Shown: in pieces, positions 55,890 to 64,000 of the stretch
How positions within the stretch are numbered: position 1 is the first letter of the stretch
How the letters are laid out: each line of letters begins with the position of its first letter
NCBI GenBank assembly: GCA_933207985.1
Contig: OW240915.1
Location: 109,142,329 to 109,206,328 of the forward strand
Length of the DNA stretch: 64,000 nt
From: Pelobates cultripes
Taxonomy: Eukaryota > Chordata > Amphibia > Anura > Pelobatidae
Reading direction: 5' to 3'
Position numbers and translations under genes: made by a program
The notes under the pieces: generated by a model
The model's database searches: none
Told to the model about the DNA's origin: nothing
What the model saw: the letters and a program-made list of their open reading frames with translations, nothing else

Positions 55890-56816
55890 CATCATGCATC
55901 ATAGCAGGGCACTGTCCCAACTGGCACTTTCAAAAAATACGCACAAAACATACAACAGGGCTTTTGCATTATTCAAAAGATTCCTTTCGGAACATAACAT
56001 CATGCAACCTTTTTTGTCATGACATCTTTTTGGGGTTTTGCTTCTTTTTTCCACCTTAAACTTAAAATGTCATATAACACCATCAAACTTTATCTCACAG
56101 GCATTCAACACCCTATTCTAATCTTACAACCAAACAACACAAGTTTCATGGCATCTCATCAGATTAAGACTATCCTCAGAGGCATTCAGAGATCTGAACC
56201 CACACGTACATCACAGAGACTACCCATAGACAACCATATCTTCAAAGCATTGTCTGACCTGCTTGATTTAAAACCGTTTGACACCAACACAAATTCTGTC
56301 ATCAAAGCAATATACATAGCTTTCTATGGATTCCTAAGACCTAGAGAATTCACTACAACCAACGTGACACAATCTACTCCTATACTCCTCTATTCCCACT
56401 TAACAAAACACATGGATCATTACATCCTGACTCTACCTCACTCCAAAACCAGTTAGCATGCACCAGTAAAAATAACATACTATCCCACGCAGGTGGTGCC
56501 CCGTCAAGATTATTGATGCATACATACAACATCATAATTTACTACCATCACAACCATTATTCCTATTGCAAAGTTCGGTACTCACCACTACAACCTTCAT
56601 GTCCTACGTCAGGTCTTTACTCACTCAACTGGGCCTCAACGCAGATTACTACTGAGGGCGCTCCTTCCGCATAGGGGTGGCATCCACAGCTTCCAGTGTC
56701 AACATTCCAGTTCATGTTATAAAAACACTGGGGCGCTGGAAATCATCCGCTTACTCACGGTACATACCGAACACTGTACAAGAATTAAGGGATGCTTTCA
56801 AAAACATGTCTGGTTG
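55890..56816 (+). pseudogene. Ngaro-like tyrosine recombinase
   Basis: SQLALSKNTHKTYNRAFALF and SYNTIKLYLTGIQHPIL form the core-binding part. ILRGIQRSEP and AFYGFLRPREF (catalytic Arg) follow. The C-terminal box reads GRSFRIGVASTASS then IKTLGRWKSSAYSRYI with the nucleophilic Tyr. The family's His in the H-x-x-R box (GHSFR) has become Arg, a substitution expected to cripple strand exchange. Stops occur at about 56453 and 56655. Confidence 0.87.
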
Positions 56817-57059
56817 ATATATGTATCTGTATTGGTTGTCTGTAATACATTTGATTACTTAATTTTTGCCCTCTTCTTTCTCAGGCCTACCTCATCGTCG
56901 GTTCCAGCACAACCGCCTTTCTCTTTTTACTATCCTGAGTACTATCCTAATATATTTAATATTTTAGGAATATATTTTGTTTGGATCAAGATTTTTGTTT
57001 GCGTTATGGTGTGATTTGAAAGAGTTTGTGGATTTTTAATCACCAGCTGCCCGATATTT

Positions 57060-58250
57060 ACAATATAGAATGTAAATACATATGCAGTGTGGCGGCCACC
57101 CAGAGAGGAAGAGGAGTCTAGCCACCAAGAATTTTCTTTCTCACCTATTCAGAGTGATGCTATCATATTCCAAAGCATGATAATCCAAGCATGGTTTAGC
57201 AGTGTAGCTCTTATAAGAGCTAGTGATTATAGCAATCCAAAAGAACAATCCCAATAGCAGGGATTATAGCTGGAATAGCTGGTCCCTACAAACATGAGAT
57301 GATACTCTATGTTGAAGATAAGCAGGAACTGGTTTATTGGTAGCCACAACTAGCCTTATATGCAAGGGCTTTACTTTAACATATTCTAGGGGCATTCTCC
57401 ACTGGACCTAAGAGTAGACTATGACAAAGAACATACTGTATTGACATTGGCTCTCAGGTCCAGGATACCCCCACATAACACAAGATAATCCCTCCTCTAT
57501 GTCCAAGAGATAATGGAGTCAAGCACTGTACTAAACTCAATTATCTCCAGGCACAGAAAACATACATTTTACCAGATTTTAAAAATACCTACGAAACCCA
57601 TGGAAACCCCACAAAAGTCAAATAATAGCCCCGATCTGGGGGATAGCCCCGATTTGGGGGACCAACATATCCAAAAATCAGCCAGATCAGTTCAGGGGTT
57701 CGGGATTTCCATGGAAATCATAGTTTGACCGACCGCACACGAGGCTCCTGCCCAAAAGAGTTCCATGATATCAGGCTGTGCAGTCAGTCTCTTTAGGGAG
57801 TACCAAATCCAATAAAAAGTACCAAATGACTAGCTCCCACTGAACGCCATTCAATTCCCACACATTTTATCAAACTTCGATGGAAGTGGAAGTTTTAGCG
57901 GTGTTTGCCCCGTCGAGTGCTCGATTTGAGTTCCATGCACTCGACGACCAAACACCGCTGTAGGCGTTCGTGGCTCAAGATGCCCGCCGCCACATGTTCA
58001 GCCATTTGAATGGCGGCCACTCAGCTGACCGCAGCTGAACGTTGAGATAATTGCAGTTACTGAGGTGTGAACAAGGGTGAAAAGGGTCAATGAGCAGCAC
58101 ACGCCTCCCCTGGGTGGCCTGGATGTTCGGTAGTTTGTTCGGTATATGAACTAGATGGGTCTCAGGTATTCAGTGAATCCCATATAGTGAACTACACAGT
58201 GTAACAAATAAGCAACAATTAACAGAATGATAATCCATGAATAGGGGATC
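57060..58250. repeat. Hairpin-rich dispersed repeat, copy B
   Basis: This is the inverted relative of 1-740, linked by the hairpin at 57727-57789. It also holds a very strong nested hairpin (57897-57959) and a short tandem pair (agccccgatctgggggat / agccccgatttgggggac near 57630). No coding pattern. TGTGGCGGCC at 57088 could be an LTR start, but no matching end was established. Confidence 0.5.
57897..57959. repeat. Nested hairpin with AGTTCCAT loop
   Basis: Outer arms agcggtgtttg (57897-57907) and caaacaccgct (57949-57959), with inner arms cgtcgagtgc (57911-57920) and gcactcgacg (57937-57946), are both perfect. The loop contains AGTTCCAT, the complement of the ATGGAACT seen in the loops of copy A. 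Confidence 0.85.
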
Positions 58251-59998
58251 TGTCACATGTAGCACAACACGAGAAGGTTTAGCCAAGTGCTTTCAGCCAG
58301 TTAATACATTGGTAAAAATTAAGACTCTTGATGGTGAAGTGTTAATTTAACATTGTCGATGCAACTGAGGATGAGTGGTCTCTGGGTACCAGGAAAAATC
58401 CTGATTTATGTCAAGCTATACATTAATAACACTAGGATAATGAATATAATATAAACATATATAGAATGATGCAGTACTTATGCTGCTCTTATAGAACTTC
58501 TATAAATAGAAGTAGAAGAAATTGAAGTTTTCAAAATAATATGATATCCCTTAACAAGCACATGCATTAATGAAATTAGTAAATTGAAATAGTAAGTCCT
58601 AAAATATCCAGACTACACATAGCTTTGGATGATGCAAAACACATACCAAAACATATCAATCTGTATTTCACAAACATATAAAGTTTGAAAGAAAAAAGAA
58701 AGAAAGAAAGAAAGAAAGAAAGAGAGAAAGAAAGAAAGAAAGAAAGAAAGAGAGAAAGCTTGATTTTCTTGTAGAATTGGTACATGTCATATATCCAGAG
58801 TAATCCATGTATTGTAAATCTGTAAGGATCATCAGGAGACGTAAATAAAATAGCATTTTTACATTATGATCTATCACTAGTGTTGAACATTTTTTTTTGT
58901 ACAATATATGTTAGTAATGTTGACAGTTTAAATAGAAGCATTCAAAACACACAAAATCGTTCCAAAATCTTCACATTGTGCACATTTCTGATCTAAAAAT
59001 TTCTCGCCCTTATTGGTCCATACTAAAAACATTTAAGTTAAATCCAGCTCATGATTTAATACTTTAAACTGCAATTTATCAAGTAAAGAACAGATGCAAA
59101 TCTATGGTAAAGTGCTAAGCAAGGTGCAAATACCACGCAAACCAACAGAACTGTAAATATTTAGCTTGTTGTACCCCAAAATAGCACCTGTTTAAAGACC
59201 TTGAGAGATTTTCATATTTTGATGGGGAAGTGTAGTGAGCTATTACCCTGTTTTGTATTTACTGTACTCTCTTTTTACATATTTTTAGAAATGTTAAGGC
59301 TGCAGTTATCCTTTTTTTTTGTTGTGTGGATGTTGAGCACTTTGCTCTATTTTGAGTATATGTTGGTGTATTGTCATATACAAAACACCATAATGGATTT
59401 TCTACTGGCTTCATTAAATTTATTATTGAAACAATACAGACTCTCAAAAGGGAAACATGCCATTAGCTGAGACTATAAAAAAAAAGTCTAAGGTCAGATT
59501 GATTATGTAGCTTACAATACAGATTCAAATATATAAGCTGAAGTGCTGGCTACAAAAGTGCTCTTGAGAGCTAAGAATGCTGATTAGATTTAGACTATTA
59601 GATTTAGATTTGATTTACCATTGTATCTGCTGAGTTGTTTGAAGTAATAACTTCATCTGGTTTTGTTCTCCAGTGTAGGGGGGTTGCTACCCAGGATCTT
59701 GAAATCTGAAGTGTTTGCATGTGCAACTTTTCAACTTCAAATGCCAGAAAAGTTTATTTTCAGGAGTTTTTTCTGTAGTTTATGAGTAAGTGCTAATGCA
59801 CAAAAGGTGTTGAGCTGTTTAATTGTGCTGTTTCCTCATTTGCTTTTTGTACTCTTTCTATGTAAGCACTAAATTAACTGTAGAACTACAATAGGACCAA
59901 AAGGTTTTTTTAGTCTTCAGTGTAAATGTGCTTCCTCCCACAAAGGTGGTTTGTGAAAAATATAATCCTCTAAACAAATCAACAAAGTGTCCTTGAAA
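58251..59998. other. AT-rich non-coding DNA
   Basis: No gene recognised. A (GAAA)n microsatellite is listed separately. Confidence 0.55.
58690..58758. repeat. (GAAA)n microsatellite
   Basis: About 16 AAAG units with two AGAG interruptions. Ser/Phe/Leu-rich reverse frames over it are artefacts. Confidence 0.95.
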
Positions 59999-60423
59999 TC
60001 TGATGGCAAAATGCGTAATATAGTTACATAAGCTAAAAAAAAATGCGCCTACCAAGTTCAACCTTTCTCACATCTGCTTTTGCTGTTGATCCAAAAGAAG
60101 GCAAAAATTCCCAGTTTGTAGTGCTTTCCAATTTTGCAACAGACTAAGAAATTTTTTTAGAATGATATCCCTAAATATTATGTTTTTGCAAGTATTCATC
60201 CAGCTGCTGTTTAAACATCTGTATAGTCTCTGATAAAACTACTTCATGAGGCAGAGAATTCCACATTCCTTATTGTTCTTACTGTAAAAAAAACTTTCAT
60301 CTGCCTAAGACTAAATCTCCTTACTTGCAGTCAACATACGTGATCTTGTATAAATGTATAATCCTGTTTTTAATAGATTTCCAGAAAATTGGTTTGTCCA
60401 AAATTTGACCAGAATATATTTGT

Positions 60424-60503
60424 TTAACCCCTTAAGGACCAAACTTGTGGAATAAAAGGGAATCATGACATGTCCCACATGTCATGTGTCCTTAAGGGGT
60501 TAA
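60424..60503. mobile_element. piggyBac-like palindromic MITE, 80 bp, nested in CR1
   Basis: TTAACCCCTTAAGGACC at the left and GTCCTTAAGGGGTTAA at the right give near-perfect inverted repeats, bounded by TTAA (60424-60427 and 60500-60503). It is almost identical to 41894-41973. It interrupts a CR1 fragment and so is younger than it. Confidence 0.85.
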
Positions 60504-60719
60504 TGTCATCATATCCCATCTGAGGTGCTGTATTTCCAAAATAAAGAGATTTTCATTTTTTAACCTTTCTTCATAACTAAAATGCTTCATTCCTTTTATC
60601 AATTTTGCAGCTCGTCTCTGCACTTTTTCTAGTGCCATGATATCCTTCTTTAGAACAGGCGCCCAAAATTTCACAGCATATTCAAGGTGTGGTCTTACCA
60701 GCGATTTATAAGGAGGCAA
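60492..60719 (-). pseudogene. CR1 reverse-transcriptase ORF, C-terminal fragment
   Basis: PYKSLVRPHLEYAVKFWAPV, LKKDIMALEKVQRRAAKLI and FSYEERLKNENLFILEIQHL are the well-known 'LVRPHLEYAVQFWSP...LEKVQRRATK' region after the RT domain of CR1 LINEs. Its downstream end is interrupted by the piggyBac-like MITE at 60424-60503, beyond which the 3' part continues to about 60000. Confidence 0.9.
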
Positions 60720-60976
60720 AATTATATTTCATAACAAGAATTGATGCCTCTATTTGTACATGACAATACCTTACTGGCCTTAGCAACTGATTATTAACAT
60801 TGCATATTGCAGCCTAATAACAAAATTCCCAAATCCTTGTCATGTCCCTAATTAACTACCATTTTAGGGTGTAAGTGCATTTTTTACCCCGAAGTGTATA
60901 ACTTTACATTTTCAAAATTAAATTTCATCTGCCATTTGAGTGCCCAGTCCCAGAGGGTTGAGGGGACCTAAAGACC

Positions 60977-61018
60977 CTATAGTGCCTGGAAAACTATTTT
61001 GTTTTCCCGGCACTATAG
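60977..61018. mobile_element. Foldback MITE core inside the CR1 element
   Basis: Arms ctatagtgcctggaaaac (60977-60994) and gttttcccggcactatag (61001-61018) pair with one mismatch. The wider element probably spans about 60955-61030. Similar text occurs near 7290 and 11030. Confidence 0.7.
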
Positions 61019-61299
61019 TGATCCTTTAAGTGCTTTAAATGCCCTTTTCTGATTTTTAATCTCTTGGTTTACTTTCCTACTAAGCCACATTGGTTTTAAT
61101 TTATTATATTTTATATGTATTGCTTAATGGTACATACTGAGAAATGTACCTTTTTAATATTTGCTTAAAGGTATTCTATTTATCCTCAGTGTTTTTTTTT
61201 TTCACTAAGGAGTTTATGCCAGGCGATATGTTGTAGAGCTGCCCTAATCTTATTGAAATTTGCTTTTTTAAATTATAATTAAATTTAGTATACCCCACG

Positions 61300-61640
61300 T
61301 GATTTTGCTTTTTTGAATTTATTTTAAAAGAAATGATATTGTGATCACTATTCCCTAAATGCTCCTACATCAATGTTGGTCAAAAGATCAACATTGTTTG
61401 TCATAACCAGATCCAGTCAAGTATCCTTTCTAGTTGGGGCTTGTACCTTGTACCTATTGTGACATGAAGATGTCATTTAACACATTCAAAAACCTGATTA
61501 CCCTTGCTGAACTATTAGTCCCTCTATCACAATTTATGTCTGGGTAATTAAAATCTCCAATAATTAACATGTTTCCCAGATACACAGCTTTCTCAATTTG
61601 CTCAGCTTATTTTCCTCATTAATATTAACATTAGGTGGTT
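61300..61640 (-). pseudogene. CR1 ORF2 endonuclease fragment
   Basis: The minus frame reads MLIIGDFNYPDINCDRGTNS then VIRFLNVLNDIFMSQ, the GDFN...PDI block of CR1 apurinic endonucleases, followed by decayed sequence (TGSGYDKQC, GIVITISF). This is only a fraction of the domain. Confidence 0.75.
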
Positions 61641-61718
61641 TAAAACATATCCTAACCAATAATTGATTTCCCATAAAGCTTCCACATTTTCCTCGTCACT
61701 CTCTACATGTTAACCTCT

Positions 61719-62017
61719 CTAATCTCCCACTGCCTTTCTACTTTCTGAAAATACTACCTTGGAGGTGCTTTTCTTTAGCTTACTTCCTAATTCCCAGAAC
61801 TCATTCTTTAGGACCTTCCATTTTCCTCTGACTTTGTCATTGGTACCAATATGGACCATGACAGCTCGGTCATCCCTAGCCGCTCCCAATAACCCATCTA
61901 CTCTGTCCGCAACATGCCAGACCTGAGCAACTGGAAGACAGCAAACTGTCTGGTTGAGACAATCATAGTGGCAGATTACCCGATCTACTTGCTTAATAAT
62001 AGAGTCCCATACCATCA
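61719..62017 (-). pseudogene. CR1 ORF1 SGNH/esterase-like domain
   Basis: It encodes WDSIIKQVDRVICHYD, QTVCCLPVAQVWHVADRV and MVHIGTNDKVRGKWKVLK followed by FWELGSKLKKSTSKVVFS. The first block corresponds to GDSI in active members (WDSI here, so the Gly is lost) and HIGTND carries the family's Asn block. This esterase-type domain is a known feature of CR1-group ORF1 proteins. It is truncated at the L2 insertion upstream. Confidence 0.8.
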
Positions 62018-62273
62018 TTATTATTATTATTATTGCCATTTATATAGCGCCAACAGATTCCGTAGCGCTTTACAATATTATGAAAGGGGATTTAACTATA
62101 AATAGGACAATTACAAATAAACTTACAGGAACAATAGGTTGAAGAGGACCCTGCTCAATCGATTTACATTCTATAGGAGGTGGGGTGTAAGACACATTAG
62201 GACAGGAATGTACAATCAAATAAGGTGGGCTGCCCTTTAGGAGAGGGCAAGAGATGGGTATGTGAGGTAGGGG
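62018..62273 (-). other. L2 LINE 3' untranslated region with (AAT)n tail
   Basis: Downstream of the ORF stop the minus strand ends with ttgtaaagcgctacggaatc-type sequence, ggcgctatataaatggc and then (AAT)n (62018-62036 on the plus strand as attattatt). L2-type LINEs end in short microsatellite tails rather than poly-A, so this is the genuine 3' end. Confidence 0.85.
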
Positions 62274-63989
62274 TTAGTCTTGGAGGCCATAAGCTTTCCT
62301 AAAGAGATGGGTTTTAAGGCACTTCTTAAAAGATGCAAGACTAGGGGAGAGTCGGATGGCGGTAGGCAGGCTATTCCATAGGAAGGGAGCCACCCGCGAG
62401 AAGTCCTGCAAGCGCGAGTTGGCCGTACGGGTGCGGACAACGGACAGGAGGTGGTCACGGGCAGAGCGGAGAGACCGAGAAGGGACATACCTGTGGATCA
62501 GTGAGGAGATATAAGAGGGGCTAGAGTTGTTCAGTGCTTTATAGGTGTGAGTTAGTGCCTTGAATTGACTCCTATAGCACACAGGAAGCCAATGTAAGGA
62601 CTGGCAGAGGGGTGAGGTGTGAGAGAACCGACTAGAGAGGAAAATCAGTCTAGCAGCAGCATTCATTACAGACTGTAGGGGTGCAGTACGGCTTTTGGGA
62701 AGACCAAGCAGGAGAGGGTTACAATAATCCATGCGTGAAATTATTAGAGCATGGACAAGCTCCTTGGTAGTATCTGGTGCAAGAAAGGGGCGGATGCGGG
62801 CTATGTTTTTAAGTTGGAATCTACAGGATTTGGCAACATGCTGGATGTGAGGCTCAAAGGTGAGGCCAGAGTCAAGTATGACGCCAAGACAGCGCGCTTG
62901 CAAGGATGGGCTGATGTTGGTACCACAAACTTGAAGGGAGAGCGAAAGAGGAGGATCAGTATTAGGAGGAGGAAAGACAAGGAGCTCAGTTTTTGAGAGA
63001 TTGAGTTTCAGAAAGCGGGAGGACATCCAGTCAGAGATGGAAGAAAGGCAAGCAGTGACACGTTGCAGGACAGCAGGGGAGAGGTCCGGGGAGGAGAGAT
63101 ATAGCTGGGTGTCATCAGCGTACAGGTGGTAGTGGAAACCAAATGAGGTAATAAGTTTGCCAAGAGAGGCAGTGTAAAGAGAAAATAGAAGGGGACCAAG
63201 GACGGAGCCTTGGGGGACTCCAACCGAGACAGGGCGAGGGGAGGAGGTATCATTAGAAAAAGAGACACTGAATGAGCGTTGGGAGAGATAAGAGGAAAAC
63301 CACGAGAGGACAGAGTCACAGAGACCAAGCGATTGCAGAGTTTGAAGAAGGAGAGCATGATCAACGGTGTCAAAGGCCGCCGAGAGGTCAAGAAGAATTA
63401 GTATGGAGTAGTGGCCTTTGGATTTAGCTGCGATTAGGTCGTTAGTAACTTTGATAAGGGCAGTCTCTGTAGAGTGGAGAGGGCGGAAGCCAGATTGAAG
63501 GGGGTCAAGGAGAGAGTTGGAATTGAGGAAATGAGACACACGGGTAAAGACGAGTCTTTCCAGAAGCTTTGAGGAAAAAGGGAGCAGGGATATGGGACGG
63601 TAGTTAGAGGGGGTGGACGGGTCAAGGGATGGTTTTTTTAGTATAGGTACTACAGTGGCATGTTTAAGGTCAGCAGGGACGATGCCAGAAGAGAGCGAGC
63701 AGTTGAAGATGTGTGTTAGAGAAGGCACGAGACAAGTGGAGAGAGATCTGATAAGGTGAGACGGGACAGGATTGAGCGGGCATGTGGTGGAGCAACAGGA
63801 GCAAAGAAGAGCAGCCACCTCTTGGTCAGTGGCTGCGGAGAATGTCTGAAGGGTAGGAAAGGCATGATCAATGTGTGGTTGAGAAACAGAAAGGCAAGGA
63901 GGGGAGAATTCTTTCCTTAGCTGTTCAATTTTGTCAGTGAAGTAACATGCAAAGTTATCAGCAGTAAGGTTGGTTTGGGGGGTGGCCAC
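62274..63989 (-). CDS. L2-clade LINE reverse transcriptase (571+ aa, 5' end outside window)
   Basis: A long open frame continues to the window edge. RT motifs in order are [20 protein letters not shown] (~130), [15 protein letters not shown] (~167), [12 protein letters not shown] (first catalytic Asp, ~200), [13 protein letters not shown] (~258), [12 protein letters not shown] (YADD box, ~290), [15 protein letters not shown] (~370) and the C-terminal LINE tail [20 protein letters not shown], with [16 protein letters not shown] before the stop at 62274. No stops or frameshifts are seen, so this copy is young. The apurinic endonuclease expected N-terminally lies beyond position 64000. The chosen ATG at 63989 is internal to the true ORF2. 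Confidence 0.92.
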   Translation of the reverse strand: MATPQTNLTADNFACYFTDKIEQLRKEFSPPCLSVSQPHIDHAFPTLQTFSAATDQEVAALLCSCCSTTCPLNPVPSHLIRSLSTCLVPSLTHIFNCSLSSGIVPADLKHATVVPILKKPSLDPSTPSNYRPISLLPFSSKLLERLVFTRVSHFLNSNSLLDPLQSGFRPLHSTETALIKVTNDLIAAKSKGHYSILILLDLSAAFDTVDHALLLQTLQSLGLCDSVLSWFSSYLSQRSFSVSFSNDTSSPRPVSVGVPQGSVLGPLLFSLYTASLGKLITSFGFHYHLYADDTQLYLSSPDLSPAVLQRVTACLSSISDWMSSRFLKLNLSKTELLVFPPPNTDPPLSLSLQVCGTNISPSLQARCLGVILDSGLTFEPHIQHVAKSCRFQLKNIARIRPFLAPDTTKELVHALIISRMDYCNPLLLGLPKSRTAPLQSVMNAAARLIFLSSRFSHTSPLCQSLHWLPVCYRSQFKALTHTYKALNNSSPSYISSLIHRYVPSRSLRSARDHLLSVVRTRTANSRLQDFSRVAPFLWNSLPTAIRLSPSLASFKKCLKTHLFRKAYGLQD

Positions 63990-64000
63990 AGCGGGGTGAA

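Larger units (their letters stand above)
52740..57050 (+). mobile_element. Ngaro-like tyrosine-recombinase retroelement
   Basis: The order is 5' leader (52740-54598), a Gag-like start (54599), RT, RNase H, and a tyrosine recombinase ending at 56816, followed by a short tail. This is the Ngaro/DIRS arrangement on the plus strand, opposite to the DIRS element at 36-39 kb. An internal deletion removed the end of Gag and the first half of RT. Limits are approximate. Confidence 0.8.
59999..62017 (-). mobile_element. CR1-clade LINE, truncated and pierced by MITEs
   Basis: On the minus strand, from high to low coordinate: a SGNH-esterase ORF1 remnant (62017-61719), endonuclease (61640-61300), a region like WLSRKVNQE (~61070), the end of the RT ORF (60719-60492) and a 3' tail to about 60000. 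Spacing is too short for a complete element, so internal deletions exist. An L2 element interrupts its 5' side at 62018. Confidence 0.8.

Noticed and set aside
58576..58904. Ser/Phe/Leu-rich reverse frames resembling a membrane protein
   Set aside because: They come from the (GAAA)n microsatellite.
62751..62996. Plus-strand frame of 81 residues within the L2 region
   Set aside because: It is antisense to a long, motif-complete reverse transcriptase frame.

Overview
This window looks like a repeat-dominated stretch of a vertebrate nuclear genome, most likely an anuran amphibian. The evidence is the co-occurrence of DIRS and Ngaro tyrosine-recombinase retroelements, several Penelope-like elements (PLEs), CR1 and L2 LINEs, an L1/Tx1-type LINE, large BED-finger hAT transposons and many foldback MITEs, together with AT-rich non-coding DNA and long (TA)n/(CA)n runs. 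I found no convincing intact host gene. The organism call is inference from repeat content and from an 18S rDNA fragment that reads like a non-mammalian vertebrate. All homology calls come from recognising protein and DNA motifs by eye; no search was run.

Layout. 1-740: hairpin-rich dispersed repeat. 896-1048: a lone C2H2 zinc-finger fragment running into a mosaic of hAT-related tandem units and transposase pieces (1037-2520). 2521-7163: hAT element 1, minus strand, with an uninterrupted 1089-codon transposase. 7164-12483: AT-rich DNA holding a foldback MITE (9219-9470, 8-bp target duplication), a solo-LTR-like element (9657-10283, 5-bp duplication) and another hAT-type MITE. 12484-21208: hAT element 2, plus strand, 8.7 kb. 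It contains a TATA box, about 3.9 kb of 105-108 bp tandem repeats, a frame-broken transposase, an antisense 18S rRNA fragment in place of transposase sequence, and a 207-bp patch copied from DNA upstream of the element.

21.5-28.3 kb: L1/Tx1 fragments on both strands, a CR1-like tail, a second solo-LTR-like copy, a PLE reverse-transcriptase core and a small L2 fragment. 29.9-31.2 kb: PLE endonuclease tail, a Harbinger-like MITE and a MITE end. 32.7-35.9 kb: a PLE missing its RT core, followed by a relic hammerhead-like motif. 36.1-38.95 kb: DIRS element, minus strand. 39-43.3 kb: hairpin repeats, hammerhead-like relics, a piggyBac-like MITE, a CR1-like end and a 16-residue coding repeat. 43.8-47.5 kb: hAT non-autonomous elements in and around CA-type minisatellites, with large palindromes. 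48.4-52.5 kb: third PLE, minus strand. 52.7-57.05 kb: Ngaro-like element, plus strand. 57.06-58.25 kb: second copy of the hairpin-rich repeat, inverted. 60-62 kb: CR1 LINE with a SGNH-esterase ORF1 remnant, pierced by MITEs. 62-64 kb: L2 LINE with an open 571-codon RT frame, cut by the window edge.

The elements form a nested series rather than a gene network. The clearest functional link is that hAT element 1 shares end sequence with the MITEs at 9219-9470 and 35921-36114 and is a plausible source of the transposase that moved them. The most unusual object is hAT element 2, which carries two foreign patches and a duplicated piece of its own transposase.
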